Assembly: GCA_024655945.1 (NCBI GenBank)
Contig: JANLFK010000003.1
Span: forward strand, 186,001-250,000
Direction of reading: 5' to 3'
From: a candidate division KSB1 bacterium
GTDB lineage: Bacteria; Zhuqueibacterota; Zhuqueibacteria; JANLFK01; Oleimicrobiaceae
Length of the DNA: 64,000 nucleotides
The notes below the pieces were generated by a model. That model was not told the origin of the DNA, did not search any database, and saw nothing but the letters and a program-made list of their open reading frames with translations. A program made the position numbers and the translations under genes. Positions 45,610 through 54,475 of the stretch are shown in pieces; position 1 is the stretch's first letter; each line of letters begins with the position of its first letter.

Positions 45610-46260
45610 TTACCAGAGGCCCATCACCACGGTCACCCTGGCACCGATGCCCGACAGGTCCACCTGGTCCCACACGGGCAGCCCTGCAGGCGTCTCGGTA
45701 CGATTGCGCGACACCTCGGCGCTGCTGTAGAACACCTCAGCGGAAATGTCCGACCGGCGCCCTAGCCTGTACATGATGCCGCCGCCAACCTGCCAGGTAA
45801 AACCGCTGTAGAAGCGCCTCTCTGAAATGTCCTGAGCAAAGTTCTGCTCCTTGTTCCACAGAAGCTCGTAGCCAAGGCTCCCGCGCAACAAGTAGGCATG
45901 CACTCTGCTGCCCCGCATTCTCACCAGCAGCTCTGCGAGGAGAGGCACAATCGTGGTGTTGTAGTCAACCTCTTTCTGGATGGTGGTCTCACTGACGCCG
46001 CTTTGGTACTCTGTGGTCGCCACTGCGGAAGTCTTCACATAGTGCCTGCGGAACAAGTCGGCGGCAATGCCGATGGACACTGCTTCATCTACCTCGGCGC
46101 CTAACGAGGCACCGATGGAAAAGCCAGACTTGGCGTCTTTGGGGCTGAGGAACCCAACTCTTACGCCTAACTGCTTTTCCCACTGCGCCGAAGAGGTGAC
46201 GGGTACCAGCGCCATGCATAGCACCGTCAACACGACAGCTGTCGCCCACCTGCGTCTCAT
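45610..46260 (-). CDS. Outer-membrane beta-barrel protein
   Basis: A 216-residue exported protein. ATG 46260 has GAGGAGGAG six bases ahead. A signal peptide (RRRWATAVVLTVLCMALVPVTSSAQ) is followed by alternating strands typical of small barrels: LGVRVGFLSPKD, FSIGASLGAEV, VSIGIAADLFRRHY, VPLLAELLVRMR, HAYLLRGSLGYELLW, FTWQVGGGIMYRL and a last strand ARVTVVMGLW ending in an aromatic residue, as barrel insertion signals do. Function not assignable. The gap to thiD (46261-46366) is AT-rich (two TTGATT boxes on the minus strand), so it may have its own promoter. Confidence 0.75.
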   Translation of the reverse strand: MRRRWATAVVLTVLCMALVPVTSSAQWEKQLGVRVGFLSPKDAKSGFSIGASLGAEVDEAVSIGIAADLFRRHYVKTSAVATTEYQSGVSETTIQKEVDYNTTIVPLLAELLVRMRGSRVHAYLLRGSLGYELLWNKEQNFAQDISERRFYSGFTWQVGGGIMYRLGRRSDISAEVFYSSAEVSRNRTETPAGLPVWDQVDLSGIGARVTVVMGLW

Positions 46261-46366
46261 GGTATGCTCCTCCTCACTTGGGTAAAAGCGTTGCCGAAAG
46301 CTATAAAAGGGTACAAATATCACGGGAAAAAATCAAGGGAAATCAAGGTAATGGCTGTGGCGCCTG

Positions 46367-47146
46367 CTAAGGCTCCACAAAGTGGTTGAGGCCAGCGATG
46401 CCATTGCCCACCTGCTCGGCATGAGCGATGGCCTTGGTCACAAAGGCCTTGGCGCCACGCACCGCCTCGACAAGAGGCTTGCCCTTTGCCAGTCCTGCCG
46501 CGATGGCCGCCGAGAACGTGCAGCCGCTGCCATGAGTATGCGGATTGGCGAGCCGTTCCCCCCGCAGTTCCAGCATAGCCTGTCCATCGAAGAGCACGTC
46601 GGTGGCGTCCGAGGTGCGGTGTCCGCCCTTGACAACCACGGCGCGCGCGCCGCGGGCGAGGATGCGCTCTGCGGCACGCTTCATGTCGTCCAAGCTCTCG
46701 ATGTGCATCTCTGCAAGAGCCTCCGCCTCGGGGATGTTCGGCGTTACCACCTCGGCCAGGGGCAGGAGCTCCTCCACCAGCGCCTGACGCGCCTCGGGCT
46801 GCAACAGAGGCTCGCCCCGCTTGGCCAGCATCACCGGGTCGACTACGACGTTGCGTACCTGGTGCCGACGCAGCTCGGCAGCCACGGCGCGCACGATCTG
46901 GACATTGGACAGCATACCCGTCTTCGCTGCATCGGCGCCGATGTCCTCCAGCACGCAGTGAAGTTGTTCGGCCACGAACTCCGCGGGCAGGGCGAAAATA
47001 CCGTGCACCCCCATCGTGTTCTGCGCCGTCACCGCGGTGATGACCGACATCCCGTAGACCTTGAAGGCACAGAAGGTCTTGAGGTCAGCCTGAATACCTG
47101 CCCCGCCTCCGGAGTCGGAACCAGCGATGGTGAGTGCGCGTACCAT
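46367..47146 (-). CDS. thiD: Hydroxymethylpyrimidine/phosphomethylpyrimidine kinase
   Basis: Phosphorylates HMP and HMP-P in thiamine synthesis. A 259-residue ribokinase-fold enzyme of standard length. It starts VRALTIAGSDSGGGAGIQADLKTF, followed by YGMSVITAVTAQNTMGV, AAKTGMLSN, VVDPVMLAKRGEPLL, VTPNIPEAEAL, VVVKGGHR and the anion-hole motif HTHGSGCTFSAAIAA. ATG 47146 follows GAGGAAG. It lies 13 bases after the radical SAM gene and ends a run of tightly packed genes (plsC-like, queH, radical SAM, thiD). No THI-box riboswitch is apparent ahead of the group. Confidence 0.95.
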   Translation of the reverse strand: MVRALTIAGSDSGGGAGIQADLKTFCAFKVYGMSVITAVTAQNTMGVHGIFALPAEFVAEQLHCVLEDIGADAAKTGMLSNVQIVRAVAAELRRHQVRNVVVDPVMLAKRGEPLLQPEARQALVEELLPLAEVVTPNIPEAEALAEMHIESLDDMKRAAERILARGARAVVVKGGHRTSDATDVLFDGQAMLELRGERLANPHTHGSGCTFSAAIAAGLAKGKPLVEAVRGAKAFVTKAIAHAEQVGNGIAGLNHFVEP

Positions 47147-47159
47147 GACTTCCTCGCCG

Positions 47160-48176
47160 TTACGGCAGCCCTATGCCATGAATTGGTGCCCCGCAGTGGG
47201 CACAGGCGCCTTCCCGCAAGCGCACCTGCCTGACGGAGAACCCGTGGCGCTCGATCACCGTCGCCCCACACTTGTAGCAGTAAGTGTGCTCGCCTTCGTC
47301 GCTCGGGACGTTGCCGCTGTACACGTAATGGAGTCCCGCCTCCAACCCTATCTGCCGCGCACGGTGCAGCGATGCCAAAGGAGTGGGAGGAAGATCAGTG
47401 AGCCGGTACTGAGGGTAGAAGCGCGTCACGTGCCAGGGGGTTTCTTTGCCCAACTCCTCGACAATGAAGCGGGCGATGGCCCGCAACTGGTCCTCCTGGT
47501 CCACGTGGGTTGGGACCAGAAGCGTCGTCACCTCCACCCACATGCCGAGCTCCTTCATCAGACGCAAGGTCTGCAGGACGCTGTCCAGTCTGCCGCCGAC
47601 CACCTTGCGGTAGAACTGCTCGTCAAAGCCCTTCAGGTCGACGTTGGCCGCATGCAAGACTCCCTGCAGACGCCTGAGCGGTTCCTCGCAGATGAAACCA
47701 TTGGTGACAAAGACATTCTTGATGCCGTGGGCAACCGCTCCTTGAGCGCACGCCTCCGCGTACTCGTAGAACACAGTCGGCTCCGTGTAGGTGTAGGCGA
47801 TGGTACGACAATGGTGCCTGAGGGCGGCAGCCACCACCTCGTCCGGCGGGAGATCTTCCCCTGCCACGTGCCCGGTGTTGCGCGGCATCTGCGAAATGTC
47901 GGCGTTCTGGCAAAATCGACAGCTGAAGTTGCATCCTACCGTGGCCAGGGAAAACGAGCGCGACCCGGGGTACACATGGAACAAAGGCTTCTTCTCGATG
48001 GGGTCCACATGTACGGCGATCGCCTTGCCGTAGACCAGCGAGTAGAGCACCCCACCCTTGTTCTGGCGCACGCCGCAGACGCCCGTCTTTCCCTCGCCTA
48101 TGATGCAGCGGTGCGGGCACAACTCGCAGCGCACTTTGCCCCCCTCGAGTTTGGCGTAGAACAGCGCCTCCTTCAT
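47160..48176 (-). CDS. amrS: AmmeMemoRadiSam-type radical SAM enzyme
   Basis: A 338-residue radical SAM protein of the PFL-activase-like group known as the radical SAM member of the AmmeMemoRadiSam system. It has the N-terminal Cys set CELCPHRCIIGEGKTGVCGVR (about 17-37), the radical SAM cluster CNFSCRFCQ (about 81-89), YTEPTVFYEYAEA, VFVTNGFI, NVDLKGFDEQFYRKV, WHVTRFYPQYRL, and two late zinc-ribbon pairs CYKCG and CAHCG. ATG 48176 is right after AGGAGGAG and overlaps the queH stop (ATGA). The partner Memo and AMMECR1 genes are not in the window. Substrate is not established for the family. Confidence 0.88.
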   Translation of the reverse strand: MKEALFYAKLEGGKVRCELCPHRCIIGEGKTGVCGVRQNKGGVLYSLVYGKAIAVHVDPIEKKPLFHVYPGSRSFSLATVGCNFSCRFCQNADISQMPRNTGHVAGEDLPPDEVVAAALRHHCRTIAYTYTEPTVFYEYAEACAQGAVAHGIKNVFVTNGFICEEPLRRLQGVLHAANVDLKGFDEQFYRKVVGGRLDSVLQTLRLMKELGMWVEVTTLLVPTHVDQEDQLRAIARFIVEELGKETPWHVTRFYPQYRLTDLPPTPLASLHRARQIGLEAGLHYVYSGNVPSDEGEHTYCYKCGATVIERHGFSVRQVRLREGACAHCGAPIHGIGLP

Positions 48177-48736
48177 TTCTCCTCCTGGCCACGGTTCCTG
48201 CGGCTGAACAGGCAGCCGCAGTAGTTCTGGCGATAGAGCCCCAGCGCCTTGCTCAGTTCGATGCTGCGCTCGAAGCCATCTTGCTTCTTGAAGTTTGCCC
48301 CCAGGAATTCCAGGCCGTATTGTGCGGCCAGCTCCTGCCCGAGCGCGCAAATGGTGCGCGCATCCTTGTGCGGGCTCACCGTCAGGGTGGTGGCGAAGAC
48401 CGAAATGCTCAGGTGCTTCGCCTGGCGCGCGGTGGCTTCCAGACGCATTCGGAAACAGACATGGCAGCGCCGGCCCTTCTCCGGTTCCTCTTCCAGTCCC
48501 TTTACCATCGCCAACCAGAGCTGGTCTTCGTACGGGCCGACAACCAGTGGCACCTCCATCGCCTGCGCCACTTTCCGCATTTCTTCCAGGCGCAGGTCAT
48601 ACTCGGCGCGCGGGTGGATGTTCGGGTTGTAGAAGAACACCGTTACTTCCCACGCCGGCGACAGCCGTTCTATGGCCACGGTGGCGTCCGGGGCGCAGCA
48701 GGCAAACAGGAGAATGGGTCGGCGACTCTCGGTCAC
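48173..48736 (-). CDS. queH: Epoxyqueuosine reductase QueH
   Basis: A 187-residue QueH (DUF208) protein, which reduces epoxyqueuosine to queuosine in tRNA, an alternative to QueG. The GTG at 48736 lies one base after the acyltransferase stop and seven bases after GGGGGAG. Conserved cysteines are in LFACCAPDA (near residue 12), RRCHVCFRMRLEATA, and QNYCGCLFS near the end; FFYNPNIHPRAEYDLRLEEM and FATTLTVSPHKD also fit. These residues hold its iron-sulphur cluster and metal. The longer open frame upstream is antisense to the acyltransferase logic and was discarded. Confidence 0.92.
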   Translation of the reverse strand: MTESRRPILLFACCAPDATVAIERLSPAWEVTVFFYNPNIHPRAEYDLRLEEMRKVAQAMEVPLVVGPYEDQLWLAMVKGLEEEPEKGRRCHVCFRMRLEATARQAKHLSISVFATTLTVSPHKDARTICALGQELAAQYGLEFLGANFKKQDGFERSIELSKALGLYRQNYCGCLFSRRNRGQEEK

Positions 48737-48737
48737 G

Positions 48738-50015
48738 CTATTTCTCCCCCAAGGCGAAAATGCGCTGCATGAGGAACTCGGCCACCTCTGGCAAACGATC
48801 CGCCGGAAACCGCAAGGCAAAGGGGTGCCCCACGGTGAGCGTGACTCGATGCCGTTGCACGTGACTGTCCCAGCGCGGCAGCACTTCGAATGAGCCACGG
48901 ATGCGCACCGGCACGATGGGCACGCCGGCGCGGAGCACCAGACGCACGGTCCCCACCTTTGCTGGCAGCGGGCGACCGTCCCAGGTGCGCTCCCCCTCCA
49001 CAAAAATCCCCACCGGTTCCCCGACTGACAAAATCCTCAGTGCATTGCGCACCACGGACGGGTCGACCTCATGACGACGGACCGGGATGACCCGCAATTG
49101 GCGCATCAGCCAGCGGACTGCCCCGTTCTCGAACTCCGAGTTCTTCGCCAGGTAAGCCACTTTGCGCGGCAAGAGCGCGAGCGTGAAGAAGGAATCCAAG
49201 TAGCCTTCGTGGTTGATCACCAGGATGAAGGGCCCGTTTCGTGGCACATTCTCGCGACCTTCCACTCGCACGCCGAACAAGGCTCTCAGCAGAAGTGCGA
49301 GCGCCATTTTCAGGGAAGAGTAGAGGAGCCTGGTGGCAAGCGATTCCCGCGGCGGTCGCTTTTCCACCTGCCACCGCACCAGATGTCGCCCCTCGGCGCG
49401 GCAGGGCCAACGGAAGGTAACCTGGGGTTGAAACTCCACGATTTCCGCTGCCCCGCGCCGACGCCAAAACGCTCGGAGCGCGTCCCGGCAGAGGCATTCA
49501 TACTTCAACGGGCTTTCGTGGAGAAAGCGAATCTGGAAGTAACGCTGGTCGCGAGCCTTGAGCACAAAATAGTGCGCGTCCGTGGTCACGCAGGTCACCT
49601 CTTGCCAGGGAAATGTCCACTGTCGCTCCTTGCCCAAGAAGTGAAAAGCCTCGTCGGTGAGCTTGACCTGCCCTTGATCGACTGGTACCATGCGTTCCAA
49701 CTCGGCCTCGACCCCCGCGTAGGTGCGGTATCGCCCTGCTGGGCGCGCCTGTCTGAGCACCGCCGCCTGGCTGAGGACAGTGAGGCCCACGTCCTGAGAC
49801 ACCCCTGCCCCTGGACGGTTCGCACGCAGTTCCGGCAGAGGCGCCATCTGGTCGAACCAGAAGGCGCAGTCTCGGAAGCGCCCGTTCACGCCCAGTAAGC
49901 GACCACGCCGTTTTACCTCTGCGCCACACTGCCTGCACACCGTCCTGCGCCCAGCCCTGGCAATGGCATCCGGAGTCTTGCACAACGGGCATACGTACAA
50001 CAGATCGCCGATCAT
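48738..50015 (-). CDS. PlsC-type acyltransferase with N-terminal zinc-ribbon and unassigned domain
   Basis: A 425-residue protein. The C-terminal half (about 215-425) is a 1-acylglycerol-3-phosphate acyltransferase: LVINHEGYLDSFFTLALLPRKV (HX4D motif), FENGAVRWLMRQLRVIPVRRHE, GIFVEGERTWDG and GVPIVPVRIRGSF. The N-terminal 215 residues are unusual: YVCPLCKTPD and RRTVCRQCGAEV form a CxxC/CxxC ribbon, and about 90-200 looks like a small beta-rich (PH/GRAM-like) domain with W/F strands such as FPWQEVTCVTTDAHYFVLKA. It would make phosphatidic acid or acylate another lipid at the inner membrane. First gene of the plsC-queH-amrS-thiD group. Confidence 0.83.
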   Translation of the reverse strand: MIGDLLYVCPLCKTPDAIARAGRRTVCRQCGAEVKRRGRLLGVNGRFRDCAFWFDQMAPLPELRANRPGAGVSQDVGLTVLSQAAVLRQARPAGRYRTYAGVEAELERMVPVDQGQVKLTDEAFHFLGKERQWTFPWQEVTCVTTDAHYFVLKARDQRYFQIRFLHESPLKYECLCRDALRAFWRRRGAAEIVEFQPQVTFRWPCRAEGRHLVRWQVEKRPPRESLATRLLYSSLKMALALLLRALFGVRVEGRENVPRNGPFILVINHEGYLDSFFTLALLPRKVAYLAKNSEFENGAVRWLMRQLRVIPVRRHEVDPSVVRNALRILSVGEPVGIFVEGERTWDGRPLPAKVGTVRLVLRAGVPIVPVRIRGSFEVLPRWDSHVQRHRVTLTVGHPFALRFPADRLPEVAEFLMQRIFALGEK

Positions 50016-50153
50016 CCTGGCCCTTTTGCTGCGATTAGTGCCTCAACGTCGAGCGCCGATCAATCTGTGCAGCCGGCAAACAGCTGCGCGCGCCTGCTCC
50101 AACCTGGAGTCCTGGCAGAGCACCAGCAGCCGCCAGCCTGCTTTGCCAACTGA

Positions 50154-50182
50154 AAACTACAAAACGCAGGGACATGATGCAA
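50154..50182 (-). promoter_or_regulatory. Probable promoter for the plsC-queH-amrS-thiD group
   Basis: On the minus strand TTGCAT, 17 bases, TAGTTT, about 140 bases before the first start codon, in the AT-rich part of the gap. Confidence 0.42.
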
Positions 50183-50215
50183 GTTGATTCTTCACGGGTC
50201 TCCGGCGGGGAGCAT

Positions 50216-52888
50216 TCAGTGCAGGCGCACAAGCTTCGTGGTCGTCACCAGGTTCGGGAGTCTTGCCTGCACCAGATAGATGCCGGAAGGAACTGGCACG
50301 CCTGATGAGTCTCTTCCGTCCCACGGCAGACGGTGCCGACCCGCCTCCAGTGGGCCTCGGGCCAGCAGGCGCACCCTGCGCCCGAGCAGGTCGTACACTG
50401 CCACCTCCACGGCGGCACATCCCTTCTCGAGCTGCAGGAGGACCGTCGCACTGGCCTTGAAAGGATTTGGGTAGACAGCGAGCGGCCCCTGTTCACCAAC
50501 CGCCGTGCGAACCCGGATGGGCAAGGAGAAGTTTTGCTGGCGCGGCGCATTGGTCATCACCAGCAGGCGCGCCCGGGCATCCTGCTGCGCACAGCAGCGG
50601 ACCGAAAGCGAAACGGTCCCACCTGGTGGCACGGCACCCTCTGTGGGCTCGACTTCCACCCAGGGCGCGAGTACGTGGGTGCGGAGCAGAGCAAGGTCGC
50701 CGCCGCTGTAGCCTTGTCCGAGAGGCGGCCATGCCACTGCCTGGCTCTCCAGGGGGCGATCTCCCAGCCGCTGCGCAAAAAACGAAAGGCGAGGCCAGGT
50801 CTGGTCCGGGCCAGCGACTGCCTGCAAGGCGATGCGCGCCTCCATCACCGCGCACGGCAGGCCATGTTCATCGACGCCCTGCCCATGCTCTACCGTGAAG
50901 GCCGGCTCTGCGTACCAGCGCTGCTCCCGGGCAGCGGCCTGCGACGACGAGCTGGCGATGAGGCTCATGCGCGGTCCGTCCGGCGCCGACTTTAATTGGA
51001 CGCCGATCACATAGCGATCGGCATCCCGCAAGAAGTACCATTGCTGCCGCACGAAGAGCCAGTCTGCGTTGTTCTTCAGCTTGATGGTGCCGAGCACCTC
51101 GCCGTCACTGGCCACGGGCACTTCTGCTGCGTCCCACCAGCGCGCGGCGTCTAAGGCGTGCGGCACAACCTCAGCTGGCGGCGACAGAGCCTCGGTTGTC
51201 TCCTTTCCTTCTGGGAGCACCCGCGTCCGAAAGAGCATCAGGCCGTCACCCCGATTGGTCAGGCGGACAGCCTGCTCGCCACAATGCCCCGGGCGCACGA
51301 AGAGGCTAATCTCCTCAGGATGCACAGCTGCCAGCACCTGGCCCTGCACTGACGAGGCAAGAAATCCGGCAGATGGGAACCTGGCCTGGCAGCCCGAAGC
51401 GTCGCGAGCCACCAAGAAGTAGCGCACCGAGGTACCGCCCTCCTGAGGCGGGACGAGCCCTTGCCACCAACGGTGGCCGAGGGAGGCCAACGGCAGGCAG
51501 TGGAACTGCGCAAGGCTGTCCTGGGCATAGCAGAGCGTCACCTCCTCCGCGCGGTGGTCATCGAAGACCTCGCACTCGACCACATGGGGCTCACGCGTGG
51601 CAACTGCCGCCGGCAGGGGGCGTACCTGGCCAAACCGTGGCGGCTGATTCGGAACCAAGACGTCCACAAAAATGGTGTCGGCCCTTTGCCCGCGAATCCG
51701 GATGGCCACCCCCGTGTCGACGTCCTGCACAAGGCTGTCCGTCGAGCCTTCCACCAGGCGATAGCCCTGCGAACTGGGGTTGGTGAGCGGCCCGAAGTGG
51801 TGGCCGCCTGCCGTGGGCGAGCCGCTGCGGAAGAAGTCGGCCGCCGAGCCAGTATAGTCCGGCGAAAGATCCAGCGAGTCCAAACCGGCGATGCGGTCGG
51901 GAAGACCGGCCGTGTACAAGCCGGCGGCGCTCTCCACGTCCCACACCTCCGGCCCACTCCTGGGCAAGCCATCGTCCACCTTGATGTGCCAGATGAGCAA
52001 TCCCCTCCCCGCGTATGCCGCGTCGTAGTCAGTCCCCTGATGGTTGCACACCCAGAAGTACTGGTTTGGCGTGGCGAAGATGCGCAGCACCGTGCCGCCC
52101 CGCCGCATGTCCGCCAGCGCAACGTTGCACAGCGTGTCCGTCACTTCCACCACCTGTGCAGCGTCGAGCCACCCCACGCGGTAGAGGTTCTCCACACATA
52201 AAGGCACCAGGCGATGGACCTTGGCGTCCATCAGGCAGTAGTCCGCGAAGTATTTTCGCTCATACCCCGGTGGGTGGACAAATCCGAGCAGATGGGCGTA
52301 CTCGTGGGCGACAAGGCCGAAGAACATCTCCTTCGGCTGCACGTCCACCAGAATGCCCGGGCCGCGGTAGGCCGCGACCGCCGCACAGGGGAGATAGGCC
52401 ACGCCGGAAACGCCCGGCAGGCAGTCTTGGAGAAAGGCTAACACCAAGACGTCCGTAGCCGCCAGGCCCTCGGGGTGGTCCCTCGCTAATGCGTTAACCA
52501 CCTCTGTGCACAATCGGGGCAGGTCTGTAGTGGGGTTGAATTCTGCGTAGCTGGAGCTGGCGAGGTAACATCCAGTTCCCGACGCCCGACGCAGGAGGGT
52601 GTGCATCCTGGCGTGCTGCCGCCCACGTGACATTTTGAGAAAGTAGTCTGAGAAGAGAGTTTCCAGTTCCTGCCAAAATGGCGGCACCAGCGTGTCCGCC
52701 TGGTCGGGGAAGGCAACGTAGGCGATGCTGACCAGGACGCTGTCCCCGCCGGCCTGGGCGGTCACGGAAGCCACGCTCGGCGGCGTCCCGCAAATTCCCA
52801 ACGCGGGCGCGCGAACGCCGCCGTGCGCCAGGGTTGTGCCCGCCAGCACCACGGCAACTGTCATCCCAACGGCTATTCGGGACTTCAT
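50216..52888 (-). CDS. Secreted M6-like metalloprotease with C-terminal FlgD-Ig/sorting module
   Basis: An 890-residue exported protein with a signal peptide (MKSRIAVGMTVAVVLAGTTLAHG). The catalytic site is LVAHEYAHLLGFVH, HExxHxxGxxH at residues 195-205, in the setting of the M6/immune-inhibitor-A-like secreted proteases (early VLVSIAYVAFPDQADT, later YCLMDA, FWVCNHQGTDYDAAYAGRGLLIWHI). Beta-rich regions (about 400-800) follow, and the end is an FlgD-Ig module: AVYPNPFKASATVLLQLEKG, VAVYDLLGRRVRLL, LPWDGRDSSG. M6 enzymes are usually processed outside the cell. No ribosome site is clear. It lies after the FHA-TonB-like gene by 172 bases, and may or may not belong to that operon. Confidence 0.8.
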   Translation of the reverse strand: MKSRIAVGMTVAVVLAGTTLAHGGVRAPALGICGTPPSVASVTAQAGGDSVLVSIAYVAFPDQADTLVPPFWQELETLFSDYFLKMSRGRQHARMHTLLRRASGTGCYLASSSYAEFNPTTDLPRLCTEVVNALARDHPEGLAATDVLVLAFLQDCLPGVSGVAYLPCAAVAAYRGPGILVDVQPKEMFFGLVAHEYAHLLGFVHPPGYERKYFADYCLMDAKVHRLVPLCVENLYRVGWLDAAQVVEVTDTLCNVALADMRRGGTVLRIFATPNQYFWVCNHQGTDYDAAYAGRGLLIWHIKVDDGLPRSGPEVWDVESAAGLYTAGLPDRIAGLDSLDLSPDYTGSAADFFRSGSPTAGGHHFGPLTNPSSQGYRLVEGSTDSLVQDVDTGVAIRIRGQRADTIFVDVLVPNQPPRFGQVRPLPAAVATREPHVVECEVFDDHRAEEVTLCYAQDSLAQFHCLPLASLGHRWWQGLVPPQEGGTSVRYFLVARDASGCQARFPSAGFLASSVQGQVLAAVHPEEISLFVRPGHCGEQAVRLTNRGDGLMLFRTRVLPEGKETTEALSPPAEVVPHALDAARWWDAAEVPVASDGEVLGTIKLKNNADWLFVRQQWYFLRDADRYVIGVQLKSAPDGPRMSLIASSSSQAAAREQRWYAEPAFTVEHGQGVDEHGLPCAVMEARIALQAVAGPDQTWPRLSFFAQRLGDRPLESQAVAWPPLGQGYSGGDLALLRTHVLAPWVEVEPTEGAVPPGGTVSLSVRCCAQQDARARLLVMTNAPRQQNFSLPIRVRTAVGEQGPLAVYPNPFKASATVLLQLEKGCAAVEVAVYDLLGRRVRLLARGPLEAGRHRLPWDGRDSSGVPVPSGIYLVQARLPNLVTTTKLVRLH

Positions 52889-53060
52889 TGTGGCGTCACA
52901 GGAAAGGACGATGAGGCATGGTTTCGCGAGGCAGCAGAAAGCACCTGCGCCCCGCGCGTGGCCGGGACCTGGAGTCAGCTCACGACTTGCTTACACTCCC
53001 CAGCGTGCCAGCCGCCGAGCGCAGATAAGCAACCTCCCTGCCCAGCTATCCCGACTACCT

Positions 53061-54410
53061 TCAGCTCTCGCGGTAGAAGACGAAGGGGTAATTCACCACC
53101 ACGGTGCCACTTTCTATGGGCTCAAAGCGCCAGCGGCGCACCGCATTTACCAGTTCGTTGAGGAACTCGCGATCGGAGATGGTGCTCTCCACCACCTCCA
53201 CCTTGCTTACCAGCCCACTGGCGGTAATGGTGATGTCCAGGCTGACTTTGCCTTGCAGATTCGGGTTTCGCTTCAGGTACTTGTTGTAGATATAGGTGAT
53301 GCGCCCCATGTTGGCGCTGACCACCGCGCGCAGAGTTTCTGGGTCGCGACGGCCACGCGCCTCCTCGCTCCCGGTCACTGTGGCGGTGCGCTCAACAGAG
53401 ACAGTCCCCTCCTTCTTCAACTCCACGCTTGGCACGGATGAGTCCAGGTCGCCGAGCAGGTCGTCGATGCCGCCGCGTTTTGTGGCGTCAAACAGTTCCT
53501 CCAGGCCGGAGCCTTTGCTACTGCCGCCTCCGTTGCGCCGCCCCACGCGCAGGTCGGTTTCGCCCGCCACCGCCGCCAACTCATGCACCAGCCCTTTGTC
53601 CATCAGGATATCCACCAAACTGCCGGAGCGCCCCCCTTGGCCCGTGCCGGAGATGAGGCCCAGCAACCCCTTGCTGGTGACGGTCCTGCCCTCGCCCCCA
53701 CTTCGCTCGCCGCCACCGCGTTGTCCTTCCGAGGAACGCTCCGCCCCCTCTGTTTTCGGCTTTTCTGCCGTGGCGGGCGCCACCCCGCCGCGCCCTGTAT
53801 CCGCGACCGGCGTCAGCTGCGAGCGCACCACAAAGCGTGCAAAGCGCTGCGGCACCTTCTCTAAGTCAACCGGCTTGCGCTCGGTAATGGTCATGCCGCT
53901 CAGTTGCCACACGGTCAAACCCACGACCAGAAGCAAGCTCGCCAGCACCAACTTGAAGAGCGGCTCGTCAGTGAACCTCTTGAGCAGGTTGTGGCCAAGT
54001 GAAAACTCCGTCGCCTGCGGAAGTACCGCCACTTTGGCCTTTTCGCAGGCAAAATCGACGCGCACCGGCCCGACGGTCAGAGAGCCCTGTTTGCCAGGCA
54101 GCAAAGGCAGAAGGTAGGAATTGGCCCGCCTGGGCAGCAAGCCGTGCTTCACCAGGTCGCGCACGTTGAGGCGAGAATCATCAACCCACACTTCACCGTG
54201 AACAAAACCCTGGATCTGGGCAACAAACCTCCCATTCAGCCAGCCAATCAGGACGTGGCGCTCCGGAAAGTCCTCTCCATAGACGACCACATCGTTGCCT
54301 GGCGACCGCCCCACGGTGAGCCGCTCCCCCTCGCCCAGCACACGCTGGCTCACGCCATCGCCCTGGCTCACCCTGACCCGCAACTGTTGGACTATGCGCT
54401 CTTTTGCCAT
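53061..54410 (-). CDS. FHA-domain inner-membrane protein with AgmX/TonB-like C-terminus
   Basis: A 449-residue bitopic protein. ATG 54410 was chosen so that it opens with an FHA-like fold: LTVGRSPGNDVVVYGEDFPERHVLI (about 31-55). A single membrane span, LFKLVLASLLLVVGLTVWQL (about 150-170), is followed by a long Gly/Ser/Glu-rich low-complexity linker (about 205-290), then a C-terminal domain: DPETLRAVVSANMGRITYIYNKYLKRNPNLQGKVSLDITITASGLV...FLNELVNAVRRWRFEPI, the AgmX/PglI/TonB-like pattern. In Myxococcus proteins of this architecture (GltG, GltJ) link the cytoplasm to the periplasm in the Agl-Glt complex. It directly follows two ExbD genes and ExbB, so it is likely the transducer moved by that motor. 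Confidence 0.85.
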   Translation of the reverse strand: MAKERIVQQLRVRVSQGDGVSQRVLGEGERLTVGRSPGNDVVVYGEDFPERHVLIGWLNGRFVAQIQGFVHGEVWVDDSRLNVRDLVKHGLLPRRANSYLLPLLPGKQGSLTVGPVRVDFACEKAKVAVLPQATEFSLGHNLLKRFTDEPLFKLVLASLLLVVGLTVWQLSGMTITERKPVDLEKVPQRFARFVVRSQLTPVADTGRGGVAPATAEKPKTEGAERSSEGQRGGGERSGGEGRTVTSKGLLGLISGTGQGGRSGSLVDILMDKGLVHELAAVAGETDLRVGRRNGGGSSKGSGLEELFDATKRGGIDDLLGDLDSSVPSVELKKEGTVSVERTATVTGSEEARGRRDPETLRAVVSANMGRITYIYNKYLKRNPNLQGKVSLDITITASGLVSKVEVVESTISDREFLNELVNAVRRWRFEPIESGTVVVNYPFVFYRES

Positions 54411-54475
54411 CTGTTCCGCGTCACCCTCACCAACCCTGACCACCCGCGTGCATCGCTCTCGAAACTCATGCCCGT

